A stretch of 64,000 bases of DNA from an uncultured Eubacteriales bacterium. GTDB taxonomy: Bacteria; Bacillota; Clostridia; Christensenellales; Aristaeellaceae. The translations under genes and the position numbers were made by a program. The notes under the pieces were generated by a model. The model did not search any database, had not been told where the DNA came from, and saw nothing but the letters and a program-made list of their open reading frames with translations. Shown here piece by piece: positions 34,322 to 43,718 of the stretch (within the stretch, counting starts at the first letter, position 1; every line of letters begins with the position of its first letter). The stretch is from contig UQNN01000006.1 of assembly GCA_900542445.1 (NCBI GenBank), forward strand, positions 1 through 64,000, given 5' to 3'.

Positions 34322-35032
34322 TCACGGATGCACGACTGTGCCCATCATGTCGCCTTCGATGACGCGCAGAATGTTCTGTGGATCATCCAGGCCGAACACA
34401 CGAATGCACGGCACCTTGTTCTCGCGGCAGATCGTGATTGCGGACGCATCCATCACCTTCAGGTCGCGCTCCTGCACCTCCTGATACGTGATGTCGCGCA
34501 GCAGCTTCGCCTCCGGATTGACGCGCGGATCGCTGTCGTACACGCCGTCCACGTTCTTGGCCAGCAGAATCGCGTCCGCACCGATTTCAACCGCGCGCAA
34601 CGCTGCCGCCGTATCGGTGGAGAAGAACGGATTGCCCGTGCCGCAGGCAAAGATGACCACACGTCCCTTTTCCAGATGACGCACAGCCCGGCGATAGGTA
34701 TACGGCTCGCAGAAGCGCGTCATTTCCACCGCGCTCATCACGCGGCTGGCAATGCCCTGACGCTCTACGGCGTCCTGCATTGCGATGGAATTGATGGCCG
34801 TGCCGAGCATGCCCATGTGATCCGCATTGACGGCGGTCATCTTCGCCGCCGGGCCCTGACGGCCGCGCCAGATGTTGCCCGCGCCGATTACGATAGCGAT
34901 TTCCGCGCCCGTCTCGTGCAGCTGGCGAATGACGTCGGCCACGCGGTCAATCTGCTCAAAATCAAACAGGCGGCCATGATCGCCCAGCGCCTCGCCGCTG
35001 AGCTTGATGAGAACGCGCTTATACTTTGCCAT
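34322..35032 (-). CDS. pyrH: UMP kinase
   Basis: 236 residues of the amino-acid-kinase fold: KRVLIKLSGEALGD, VIGAGNIWRG, FACGTGNPFFSTDTAAALRA and AKNVDGVYDSDPR. It phosphorylates UMP for RNA and wall-precursor synthesis; typically hexameric, activated by GTP. It sits between tsf and frr as usual. Confidence 0.97.
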   Translation of the reverse strand: MAKYKRVLIKLSGEALGDHGRLFDFEQIDRVADVIRQLHETGAEIAIVIGAGNIWRGRQGPAAKMTAVNADHMGMLGTAINSIAMQDAVERQGIASRVMSAVEMTRFCEPYTYRRAVRHLEKGRVVIFACGTGNPFFSTDTAAALRAVEIGADAILLAKNVDGVYDSDPRVNPEAKLLRDITYQEVQERDLKVMDASAITICRENKVPCIRVFGLDDPQNILRVIEGDMMGTVVHP

Positions 35033-35071
35033 AAGTTTCTCCTCTCCTGCCCTAAACGTTCAAACTGCTTC

Positions 35072-35100
35072 AAAAAAGGGGCAATGCTTGCGCATGCCCC
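35072..35100 (-). terminator. Terminator between tsf and pyrH
   Basis: GGGGCA/TGCCCC with inner TGC/GCA and a GCAA-type loop (35078-35100), followed on the minus strand by six T. There is no clear promoter in the 39 bases before pyrH, so pyrH probably depends on partial readthrough. Confidence 0.82.
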
Positions 35101-35114
35101 TGTGTGGGAAGAAA

Positions 35115-36023
<909 letters not shown>

Positions 36024-36048
36024 AATATCTTCCTCCAGCTTCGGTCGA

Positions 36049-36762
36049 TTACTTCGCTTCGGCGGCCGGCTCAGCCTGCTCGCCCTGCTTGCCTTCCAGC
36101 ACCGCGTCCGCCATCTTGCCCGCGATGAGCTTCACCGCGCGGATCGCATCGTCGTTGCCCGGAATCACATAATCGATCTCGTCCGGATCGCAGTTGGTAT
36201 CCACGATCGCCACAACCGGAATGCCCAGCGCGCGCGCCTCAGACACGGCGATGTGCTCCTTGCGCGGGTCAACCACGAACAGGCAGCCCGGCAGATTCTT
36301 CATCTCGCGGATGCCGCCCAGGTTCTCCAGGAGCTTCTCGCGCTCAGCCATCAGTTTGATAACTTCCTTCTTCGGCAGCACTTCAAACTCGCCGCGCTCT
36401 TCCATCGCGTCGATGGCGTTCAGGCGGGCGATACGGGTCTTGATGGTGCGGAAGTTGGTCATCATGCCGCCCAGCCAGCGGTTGTTGACATAATACATGT
36501 TGCAGCGCTTGGCCTCGGTCTCGATGGACTCCTGCGCCTGCTTCTTCGTGCCGACGAACAGCACGCTCTTGCCTTCCATCGCCACAGAGCGGACGAACGC
36601 ATACGCCTCGTCGATCTTGCGGACGGTCTTCTGAAGGTCAATGATGTAGATGCCGTTGCGCTCGGTGAAGATGTACTGCGCCATTTTCGGATTCCAGCGG
36701 CGGGTCTGATGGCCGAAGTGAACGCCGGCCTCCAGCAGCTGCTTCATAGAGATAACTGCCAT
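36049..36762 (-). CDS. rpsB: 30S ribosomal protein S2
   Basis: 237 residues with MKQLLEAGVHFGHQTRRWNPKM, FVGTKKQAQESIETEA, NNRWLGGMMTNF and VVAIVDTNCDPDEIDYVIPGNDDAIRA. ATG 36762 has AGGAGG 9 bases upstream. The leader contains a long GCGCCCT/AGGGCGC stem that could serve S2 feedback control. Confidence 0.97.
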   Translation of the reverse strand: MAVISMKQLLEAGVHFGHQTRRWNPKMAQYIFTERNGIYIIDLQKTVRKIDEAYAFVRSVAMEGKSVLFVGTKKQAQESIETEAKRCNMYYVNNRWLGGMMTNFRTIKTRIARLNAIDAMEERGEFEVLPKKEVIKLMAEREKLLENLGGIREMKNLPGCLFVVDPRKEHIAVSEARALGIPVVAIVDTNCDPDEIDYVIPGNDDAIRAVKLIAGKMADAVLEGKQGEQAEPAAEAK

Positions 36763-36870
36763 GTGTGTTTTCCTCCTTTTATTAAACCCTCCCTGCGCCC
36801 TCTCGCTTGTGCAGACCGCAAAGCTTGCGGCAGGGCGCACAAAAACAGGCGCAGGTGCGTTTTCCGCATG

Positions 36871-36899
36871 ATTATATCATGTCTTTTTCTTTGAATCAA
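36871..36899 (-). promoter_or_regulatory. Promoter of rpsB-tsf
   Basis: Minus-strand TTGATT (36894-36899), a 17-base spacer and TATAAT (36871-36876); it begins right after the rnpB terminator. Confidence 0.82.
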
Positions 36900-36910
36900 T
36901 AGGTTTTTGC

Positions 36911-36943
36911 AAAAAAACGGCGCAAAACCGAAGTTTTGCGCCG
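36911..36943 (-). terminator. Terminator of rnpB
   Basis: Perfect 11-bp stem CGGCGCAAAAC / GTTTTGCGCCG (36918-36928, 36933-36943) with a four-base loop, then seven T on the minus strand. Confidence 0.9.
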
Positions 36944-36957
36944 AAAAAAGTCAAAAT

Positions 36958-37297
36958 GTTGTGAGCGTTGCCTGTAAGCCGAGTTCTGTAATCGGCGGTC
37001 ATCTATCTAGACCCATCGTTACCGATGGGTTCAAGCGAAATCCTGAGAGCATCGACGGGCCGTCTCAAGCGCTCTTTCGTTTCTTGCTCCGAGCGGGGTT
37101 TACATCGCGGACGAGTCGCCAGGCCGCGGGTGAGCTCTTACCTCACCTTTCCACCCTTACACGTCAAGCGTGCGGTATCTCTCTGTTGCACTTTCCCTGG
37201 GGTCACCCCCGCCGGGTGTTGCCCGGCACTCTGCCCTATGGAGCTCGGACTTTCCTCACACCTTTCGGCGCGCGGCCGCCCGGCAACCTCACAAACG
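36958..37297 (-). ncRNA. rnpB: RNase P RNA, class A
   Basis: About 340 nt on the minus strand. The 5' P1 strand GTTTGTGAGGTTGCC pairs with 3' GGCAACGCTCACAAC; conserved region I/P4 GAGGAAAGTCCGAGCTCC, the CAACAGAGAG block and the 3' block ACAGAACTCGGCTTAC are present. The helix set (GGGCAACACCCGG, P8-P9-type stems) fits the A class found in most Clostridia, not the B class of Bacilli. It is the catalytic RNA that trims tRNA 5' ends, including those of the tRNA operon at the left end. Confidence 0.96.
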
Positions 37298-37303
37298 GAC
37301 GAC

Positions 37304-37332
37304 ATTATAGCATAAATGTCATTCGATGTCAA
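37304..37332 (-). promoter_or_regulatory. Consensus promoter of rnpB
   Basis: Minus-strand TTGACA (37327-37332), 17 bases, TATAAT (37304-37309): a perfect sigma-A promoter placing the start near 37297. Confidence 0.92.
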
Positions 37333-37345
37333 ACATTTTACGGAG

Positions 37346-37474
37346 ACTCCTTCCGTCAGCCTCTCTCAGACTTTCGGCACTCCGCTTGCCTGCTTCCCGC
37401 CCTCAAAGAGGGAGCTTTTGGGCTTTAAGCCTCATCTGCAAAAGAACCATGTCTTCCTCTTTGACGGAAGGAGT
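37346..37474. mobile_element. 129-bp MITE-like element with 13-bp terminal inverted repeats (family 1)
   Basis: ACTCCTTCCGTCA (37346-37358) is repeated exactly, inverted, at 37462-37474. The inside carries GACTTTCGGCACTCCGCTTGCC and CCCTCAAAGAGGGAGCTTTTGGGCTTTAAG, both echoed at 57200-57296. It encodes nothing. The right end touches the stop codon of the zinc-ribbon gene, and the left end is 13 bases from the rnpB -35 box. Confidence 0.65.
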
Positions 37475-38181
37475 TACTTCACCAGGATAATCCGGCCGCA
37501 GTTTTCGCACTCCACATACGGCGCGCCGGTGCGGATTTTATTCATGTCCGCCGCCGGGAGCTGCATGTTGCAGCCACCGCAGCGGTCGTCGTGAATCCGA
37601 GTGATCGGCGGGGTGGAATGGCGCTTGATGGCCTTGTATTTTTCCAGCAGCTCCGGATCGATCCCCTTTGCCTCCTCGGCGACTGTCTTTTTGAGCGCTT
37701 CAAGCTTCACGCTCGCCTGCTTGTATTCCTCATCGTAGATCACCTTGATGCGGTCAAACTCCGCGCGGGCCTTGGCGGCGCGCACGCGCACCTCGCGCTG
37801 CTGGCGGTCGCGGGATTCGGAATCCTTGCGCATCTTGGCAAGTTCGCCTTCATATCGGGAAATGGTCGTGATCAGCTTCTGGAGCGCGGCGATCTGCTTT
37901 TTCGCCTCTTCCAGATCTTCGGGGCGGTTCGCCTCAAAATTGGCGGCCGCCTCGGCCACGGAGCCGTTCAGGCGCTCGATCTCGTCGGCCAGCGCTTCCA
38001 TGCGGTCGCTCATAATTTCCACATCGGCCTCGATCTTTTTGAGCACTTCCTGCTGTTCCTTCAGAAAATCGCGATGCTTGATCAGCTCCTTGCGGTTGCT
38101 GTTGCCGCGCATCTCTTTTTCATACTGGTCCAGCTCCATGTCCACCTGCTGATACTGCCACAAAAGTTCGTACTGTTCCAA
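37474..38181 (-). CDS. Coiled-coil zinc-ribbon protein
   Basis: 235 residues: long antiparallel coiled coil (about residues 10-175) rich in Glu, Lys and Arg, then a C4 zinc ribbon CGGCNMQLP...CENCGRI. Proteins of this type are widespread and probably bind nucleic acid or polymerase-like partners; function is not established. It is the last gene of the def-rsmB-prkC operon and follows trmK-nif3 by 21 bases. Confidence 0.85.
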   Translation of the reverse strand: MEQYELLWQYQQVDMELDQYEKEMRGNSNRKELIKHRDFLKEQQEVLKKIEADVEIMSDRMEALADEIERLNGSVAEAAANFEANRPEDLEEAKKQIAALQKLITTISRYEGELAKMRKDSESRDRQQREVRVRAAKARAEFDRIKVIYDEEYKQASVKLEALKKTVAEEAKGIDPELLEKYKAIKRHSTPPITRIHDDRCGGCNMQLPAADMNKIRTGAPYVECENCGRIILVK

Positions 38182-38202
38182 AATATGGCCCTCCTCAATC
38201 CT

Positions 38203-39672
38203 TTAACGCCCGAAGGGGTCATCCTTCAGGCAGAAAACCGTCACGTTATATTGTAACGCATCCGCCGCATTTTGTAAAGCGTCGGCGAGCACTTCGCAAA
38301 CCGGGTTTTCCGTTTCAAAGTGCCCTGCCTCGATGATGCAGCATCCTTTGTCCAGCGCGTCGAGCGCCTCGTGATGGCGCATTTCGCCCGTGATGAAGCA
38401 GTCCGCGCCCAGCGCCAGCGCATCGCCGATTTCGCTTCCGCCTGCGCCGGAGCAGCAGCCCAGCACGTGAACGGGCGTATCCGCGTTGCCGAACGCGCGC
38501 ACGCTGGCGTGCAGCTTCTTCTGCGCGCGGGCGCAGAGCTGGCCGAAGGTCGTCCCCTCCGCCACGTCGCCCGCGCGCACAAAGCCTTCGCCGCGCACGT
38601 TTTCCGCGCCCATCACGCGCATCAGCGTATCGTTCACGCCGCCCTTCGCCGCGTCAAGGTTCGTGTGCGCCGCAATATGGCTGATTCCGGCGCGCCCCAT
38701 GTCGAGCATCAGCCTGCCCTCGCGCGTCTCGTCCGTCACCCGCTTGACGGCGCTGAACATAATCGGATGGTGCGTCACAATCAGCTGCGCGCCCAACGCC
38801 TTCGCCTGATCCACTGCTTTCTGCGTCAGATCGAGCGCCACAACGACGCGCGTCACCTCGGCATTCCGGCATCCGAAGAGCAGGCCCACGTTATCCCATT
38901 CTTCCGCCAGCTCGAACGGCGCAATTTCGCCAACTAGTTTTTCGATATCCGAAACCGTGCATCTGCCCATGCCGATCGCCTCCGCTATGATATTCAGCTC
39001 ATGGCCGCCCGCAAGCAGCCGTTCTTTCGCGCGCGGCGTGTTCGTCCCCGCCTGAGAGAGCATCTCCCGCACGCGGACGCCCCTCTGCCACGCCAGATAG
39101 TCGTATTGTTCCGCGTTCTGCGCGCCGTCCGCGCATGCGCCCAGCGTCAGATGCCGCTCATCCGGCATTTCCACCATGCCCGCGCGCGCCAGCATCGTGA
39201 CATAGTGCCGTCCTGCCGCGCGGCAGTAGATTTCCTTTTGAACTGCAAAGCCCAGCTCGGCCAGCCCGCCGCGCAGCAGCGGCAGATCGACGTTCGCCTG
39301 CACAATCAGCGCCGCGCCGCCGATTTTATCTCTGCCCTCGGAAACGATTTTGAGAATCGTCCCCGCGCCCATGCCGAGAATCATCACCGCGTCCACGAGT
39401 CTGTCGATGGCGCTCAATCCGTCCGCAACAGCCAGCGTTGCGCGGCCGCTCAACCCCCGCGCCGCCAGCAGCCGCCGTGCTTTTTCCAGCGACGGCGCGC
39501 TTACGTCGCTTGCGAGCATCGTCAGGTTGGGCACGGTTTCCAGCAGCTTGGCCGTCAGAAAGCCGTGGTCGCAGCCGATATCCGCCGCGACGGGGCGTTC
39601 CATCCCCGTCAGCGCTTCCCGCGCCAGTTCGGCCGCCGCGCTCAGGCGTTCATCCAATAGAATCGGGTTCAT
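38203..39672 (-). CDS. Fused TrmK tRNA (m1A22) methyltransferase and Nif3-like protein
   Basis: 489 residues in one open frame. Residues 1-234 are a TrmK/YqfN-type methyltransferase (ADIGCDHGFLTAKLLE, LASDVSAPSLEKARRLL, GMGAGTILKI) that methylates A22 of tRNA. Residues 235-489 are a Nif3/YqfO-type dinuclear-metal protein (EEWDNVGLLFG, VTHHPIMFSAVKR, AAHTNLDAAKGGVND, ITGEMRHHEALDA, AGHFETE). These are normally adjacent separate genes. ATG 38970 at the junction has an in-frame GGAGG 8 bases upstream, so the Nif3 half (255 residues) may also be made alone. The main start, ATG 39672, overlaps the thiN stop in ATGA. Confidence 0.88.
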   Translation of the reverse strand: MNPILLDERLSAAAELAREALTGMERPVAADIGCDHGFLTAKLLETVPNLTMLASDVSAPSLEKARRLLAARGLSGRATLAVADGLSAIDRLVDAVMILGMGAGTILKIVSEGRDKIGGAALIVQANVDLPLLRGGLAELGFAVQKEIYCRAAGRHYVTMLARAGMVEMPDERHLTLGACADGAQNAEQYDYLAWQRGVRVREMLSQAGTNTPRAKERLLAGGHELNIIAEAIGMGRCTVSDIEKLVGEIAPFELAEEWDNVGLLFGCRNAEVTRVVVALDLTQKAVDQAKALGAQLIVTHHPIMFSAVKRVTDETREGRLMLDMGRAGISHIAAHTNLDAAKGGVNDTLMRVMGAENVRGEGFVRAGDVAEGTTFGQLCARAQKKLHASVRAFGNADTPVHVLGCCSGAGGSEIGDALALGADCFITGEMRHHEALDALDKGCCIIEAGHFETENPVCEVLADALQNAADALQYNVTVFCLKDDPFGR

Positions 39673-40322
39673 GCACTTTCCCCATGTCCGTGAATATCGC
39701 TGTAATGGAAGAGCATCAGGTCGCCTTCGCGCACCGTGAACACGGCTTCGTCCGCCGTGACCACGTTGCTCACGCCGCGCGACGTATCGCTCGCCAATGT
39801 AAAATCTTCTATTGTGTAATAGCATCCCCTGACGCTTATGCCGCGCGCCTCGCCCAGCGGCAGCAGCGAAACCGTGCTGCCCTTCGCGCCCGTCAGCGTA
39901 TAGCTTTCGTTTATGCGGACAATCTGCACGCCTTCCGCGCGGATCTCCGCCCAAACGCCGCGGCGCGCCGCGCGCACAACCATCATCAGGTTGGCCAGCG
40001 CATGGTCGAGCCGCCCGCCCAGAGCGCCGAGCAGCACGATTTCCGTCGCTCCCCTGGATATGGCGAGGTTCAGCGCGTATTCGCAGTCCGTGTCGTTTTT
40101 GATGCAGTTCAGCCTGTCCTCCGACAGCCGGCTTTCGTACCGTGCCAACACGTTCTGCGAGACGGAATCCATGTCGCCGACGAGCATATCCGGCTCAAGC
40201 CCCGCCGCGTCGAAGGCTTCCAGCCCCCTGTCCGCCGCAATGGAAAAATCCGCCTCGTCTGCACAGGCTTTCAGCAGCTCAACGCCCGGCGCGTCCCCAC
40301 CGAGCACAATCAAAACCTTCAT
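39669..40322 (-). CDS. thiN: Thiamine diphosphokinase
   Basis: 217 residues: IAADRGLEAFDAAGLEPDMLVGDMDSV, KNDTDCEYALNLAI and LGALGGRLDHALANL are the substrate and metal motifs. It turns thiamine into its diphosphate. ATG 40322 has GGGAGA upstream; it starts one base after the rpe stop. Confidence 0.93.
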   Translation of the reverse strand: MKVLIVLGGDAPGVELLKACADEADFSIAADRGLEAFDAAGLEPDMLVGDMDSVSQNVLARYESRLSEDRLNCIKNDTDCEYALNLAISRGATEIVLLGALGGRLDHALANLMMVVRAARRGVWAEIRAEGVQIVRINESYTLTGAKGSTVSLLPLGEARGISVRGCYYTIEDFTLASDTSRGVSNVVTADEAVFTVREGDLMLFHYSDIHGHGESA

Positions 40323-40323
40323 G

Positions 40324-40983
40324 TCATTCTCCCAGCACAGTTTTGACGACGGCCTTCGGGTCATCCGCGCGGAAAAGGCCCGTACCCATCACCAGCACAT
40401 CCGCGCCCGCCTCGATGACCTGCGCCGCATTGCTCTGCTTCACGCCGCCGTCCACTTCGATGAGGATGTCGCGCCCCGTTTCCGCAGTCATCTCGCGGAT
40501 TTTCGGGATCTTTGCCACGCAGTCCTCCCGGAGCGTCTGCCCGCCGAAGCCAGGCTTCACCGTCATCACCAGCACGAGGTCGCACAGCGGCAGCAGCGGT
40601 TCAAGCGCTTCAACCGGCGTTTCCGGATTGATGCTCACGCCCGCTTTCACGCCCAGCGCGTGAATGGCTTCCAGCACCTCGGCGCAGTTGTCGTCCGCTT
40701 CCGCATGCACGGTAATCAAATCCGCGCCTGCCCTGGCGTAAGCCTCGATGTATTTCATCGGCTCGGAGAGCATCAGGTGCGTATCCAGAAACAGTTTCGT
40801 CTGTCTGCGGATGGCGCGCACGAAATCCGGCCCGAAGCTGATGTTCGGCGCGAAATGCCCATCCATGTTATCCAGATGCAGCCAGTGAATGCCCAGCGCT
40901 TCCACCATCCTGATTTCTTCGCCCAGACGCATCAGATCTGCGCCCAGCACGGACGGCGAAATTTCAATCTTTCTGTTGCTCAT
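40324..40983 (-). CDS. rpe: Ribulose-phosphate 3-epimerase
   Basis: 219 residues, TIM barrel: SPSVLGADLMRLGEEI, HLDNMDGHFAPNISFGP, DTHLMLSEPMKYI, MTVKPGFGGQ and IEVDGGVK, with the catalytic Asp pair and metal His residues in place. Pentose phosphate pathway. ATG 40983 (GGAAGGGG upstream) overlaps the rsgA stop in ATGA; an upstream in-frame TTG at 41001 is less likely. Confidence 0.95.
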   Translation of the reverse strand: MSNRKIEISPSVLGADLMRLGEEIRMVEALGIHWLHLDNMDGHFAPNISFGPDFVRAIRRQTKLFLDTHLMLSEPMKYIEAYARAGADLITVHAEADDNCAEVLEAIHALGVKAGVSINPETPVEALEPLLPLCDLVLVMTVKPGFGGQTLREDCVAKIPKIREMTAETGRDILIEVDGGVKQSNAAQVIEAGADVLVMGTGLFRADDPKAVVKTVLGE

Positions 40984-41858
40984 TCGTAACGCCCCTTCCA
41001 ATTTTCACGAACCTGCGTCAGCAGCTCTCTGTATCGCGTCCACCGCGCCGCGCCCAGCTCGCCCGCGTCCACGGCGGCGTGTACGGCGCAGCCCGGTTCG
41101 CGGTCATGCAGGCACGGCTGAAAGCGGCACGATCCCGCCAGCGCGTTGTATTCGGGATACAGCTGGGCAAAATCCTCCGGCGAAAGGCCGTTTTCCAATT
41201 CCAGCAGGCTGAATCCCGGCGTATCCAGCACAAACATGCCGTCTACGACCATCATCTCCGCGCGCCGCGTCGTGTGCCGTCCGCGCTCGGTCTTGCGGCT
41301 CAGTCCGCCGGTCTCCAGCCCCAGATCAAACAGCGCGTTGAGCAGCGAGCTTTTGCCCACGGCGGACTGCCCGGCCAGACATGTGACCTTGCCGCGCATG
41401 GCCTCCCGCAGTTCGGGAATGCCCGTCCCTTCGTGCGCGCTGACGCTGAACACGCGCAGCTGCGTGCCGACGTATTCGCGCCGAATCTGTTCGGCCAGAT
41501 CGTCGCCCAGATCGATTTTGTTGACGCAGATGGCCGGAATCATGCCGCCCTTTTCCGCGCGCAGAATCAGTTTATCGCACAGCAGCATATCCGGCTGCGG
41601 CACGCTGGCAATCACCAGCATCAGCATATCGACGTTGGCGACGCTGGGGCGCTCCATCATGCTCCTGCGCGGCAGAATTTCTTCCAGCCATCCGTCTTCT
41701 TCGCCCTGTCCGGGCGTGAAGCGGACGTGATCGCCGACCATCGGCGTCATTTTCTGATGACGCAGTTTTTTCTGTGCGCGCAAGGTGTATTCCCGTCCGT
41801 CCTCGTCGCAGAGCACGGTGTAAAAACTGCCGATTCCCCGCAGGATGCTTCCCGTCAT
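40980..41858 (-). CDS. rsgA: Ribosome small-subunit GTPase RsgA
   Basis: 292 residues: OB domain, then a circularly permuted GTPase in the order NKIDL (G4), GQSAVGKSSLLN (G1), DTPGF (G3), and a C-terminal zinc domain with CRFQPCLHDREPGC. It checks late 30S assembly. It follows prkC by 9 bases, as in Bacillus. Confidence 0.95.
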   Translation of the reverse strand: MTGSILRGIGSFYTVLCDEDGREYTLRAQKKLRHQKMTPMVGDHVRFTPGQGEEDGWLEEILPRRSMMERPSVANVDMLMLVIASVPQPDMLLCDKLILRAEKGGMIPAICVNKIDLGDDLAEQIRREYVGTQLRVFSVSAHEGTGIPELREAMRGKVTCLAGQSAVGKSSLLNALFDLGLETGGLSRKTERGRHTTRRAEMMVVDGMFVLDTPGFSLLELENGLSPEDFAQLYPEYNALAGSCRFQPCLHDREPGCAVHAAVDAGELGAARWTRYRELLTQVRENWKGRYE

Positions 41859-41867
41859 AGTTCTCCT

Positions 41868-43718
41868 TTACTGCAAAACCGCCGTCGCTTCGCTCTTGAA
41901 GTTTCCGTCCAGATAGAGCCGCCAGGTGCGGACGCCGCTGGTCTCGCTCCGCAGCGTCACGCGCAATTCCATTGGCCCCGCTTCGCTGTATGTCGCGGCG
42001 TACATGTCGTTTTCCTGCCCGTTTTCATCCACCAGCGTCACGCGGACGGTCACGCCCTCTTCCGGCACGTCCACCGAAACGGTGACGTTAGCCGTGTAGC
42101 GCCGCCTGTCGTACCGGCCGACGGTCATATTCACCACGCTGCCGGGCAGAACCTCAGTAAATTTGTCGATGGACTGAGCCAGCACCACGCCGTCCTGTCT
42201 GGCGCTGTCTACGTTTTGATAACCGATGTCGCCGCATGTCAGCCCGACGGAAGCCATCCGCTCAACGGCCTCCTCCTCGCGCTGGCCGACCAGCTCCGGC
42301 ACAACCACGCGCCCGCCGGATACCGTCAGCGAAACTGCCGCGCCCGGTTCGGCATTTTCCCCCGCTTCGGGGCTTTGCGCCAGCACAACGCCGCGCAGTT
42401 TTTCGCTCGGCACAATTTCCACATAGCCCAGCGAAAGTCCCTGAGCGATCAGCACATTTTCCGCGTCCGTCTGCGTCATGCCTGTCAGCCGCGGCACAAG
42501 AAGCAGCCCGCTTCCCCTGGAGATCGTTGCCGTCACCGCGCTTCCGCGCCCAACCTCTTCGTTGGCTTTCGGGGTCTGGTCACAGACATAGCCCTCCGCC
42601 AGATCGCTGTACGCATATTCGACGTCAAGCGTCAATCCTGCGTTTGCCACCATGCGCCGCGCAGTCGTCTCGTCCAGCCCCGCCAGATCAGGCATGCGTA
42701 TCGTGACGAACATCGTTCGATACAGCCGAATACCCGCCACGCCGATGAGGGCGATCAATACCAACAGAATAAACAACGTCAGCAGACGCGCGGGCATGCC
42801 GCCGGACTTTTTCTTTTTGCGGATCTTTTCAACCACTTCGTGCGATTCCTCGATAATCGCCGGGTGATGCTGCTGCATGAACCCGCCGTCCGGATGGCGC
42901 AGCGCCCGCCGCAGATCGCGCGCCATCGCGTCCGCGCTCTGGTAGCGCTGCTGAGGCAGTTTTTGCAGCGATTTCGCCACAATCATCGCCACGGCGGGGC
43001 TGACCTTTGCCTGCTCTTCAATGGGCTTGGGCGGCTCCATCAGGTGCATCATGGCGACGGAAACCGCCGTTTCGCCCTCAAAAGGCACATGCCCGCAGAG
43101 CATTTCATAGAGAATCACGCCGACGGAATATAAATCGCTCGCCTCTGTCGCCCTCATGCCCTTGGCCTGCTCCGGCGAGAAATAATGCACCGAGCCCATC
43201 ACGTTGCCGTCCGTGGTCAGGGTTTTGGTATCCGCCATGCCCGCGATGCCGAAATCGCCGACTTTCACCTGACCCGCGCGGGAAACCATCACGTTCTGCG
43301 GCTTTACATCCCGGTGGATGATGCCCCGCTGATGAGCGTGCCCCAGCGCCGCCAGAATTTGCAGGGTGAAGCGCACCGCGTCTTCCTGCGCAATGCCGCC
43401 GGTCTGGGTAATCAGTTCCTTGAGCGTCTGCCCGTCCACGTATTCCATTGCCAGATAGGATACGTCGCCGACCTCGCCCGCGTCGATCAGATTCACGACG
43501 TTCGGGTGGCTCAGCTTGCGGCAAACCTCGCCCTCGCGCCTGAACCGTTCCTTATATTCGGGGTCTTCCGCGTATTCCTCGCGAAGCACCTTGATGGCGA
43601 CGGTCTGGTGCGTCTTGAGGTCAAACGCGCGGTAGACAATCGCCATGCCGCCCCGGCCGATGATATCCTCCACGCGAAAACGGCGGCTGATGATTTTGCC
43701 GATCAGTCTCGTCTCCAC
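41868..43718 (-). CDS. prkC: PASTA-domain Ser/Thr protein kinase
   Basis: 616 residues. Cytoplasmic kinase domain (about 1-275): GRGGMAIVYRAFD P-loop, VAIKVL Lys, HRDVKPQNV catalytic loop, VGDFGIAGMAD. A basic juxtamembrane part and one membrane span (LLTLFILLVLIALIGVAGI, about 305-325) lead to at least three external PASTA repeats that sense muropeptides or lipid II, and a C-terminal beta domain. It controls wall growth and spore germination in relatives. The stp start region overlaps its 5' end by 16 bases. Confidence 0.95.
   Translation of the reverse strand: METRLIGKIISRRFRVEDIIGRGGMAIVYRAFDLKTHQTVAIKVLREEYAEDPEYKERFRREGEVCRKLSHPNVVNLIDAGEVGDVSYLAMEYVDGQTLKELITQTGGIAQEDAVRFTLQILAALGHAHQRGIIHRDVKPQNVMVSRAGQVKVGDFGIAGMADTKTLTTDGNVMGSVHYFSPEQAKGMRATEASDLYSVGVILYEMLCGHVPFEGETAVSVAMMHLMEPPKPIEEQAKVSPAVAMIVAKSLQKLPQQRYQSADAMARDLRRALRHPDGGFMQQHHPAIIEESHEVVEKIRKKKKSGGMPARLLTLFILLVLIALIGVAGIRLYRTMFVTIRMPDLAGLDETTARRMVANAGLTLDVEYAYSDLAEGYVCDQTPKANEEVGRGSAVTATISRGSGLLLVPRLTGMTQTDAENVLIAQGLSLGYVEIVPSEKLRGVVLAQSPEAGENAEPGAAVSLTVSGGRVVVPELVGQREEEAVERMASVGLTCGDIGYQNVDSARQDGVVLAQSIDKFTEVLPGSVVNMTVGRYDRRRYTANVTVSVDVPEEGVTVRVTLVDENGQENDMYAATYSEAGPMELRVTLRSETSGVRTWRLYLDGNFKSEATAVLQ

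Noticed and set aside
38182..39954. Start of the TrmK-Nif3 gene far upstream at 39954
   Set aside because: The extra 94 codons are the out-of-frame complement of the thiN coding region; ATG 39672 overlaps the thiN stop in the usual ATGA fashion.
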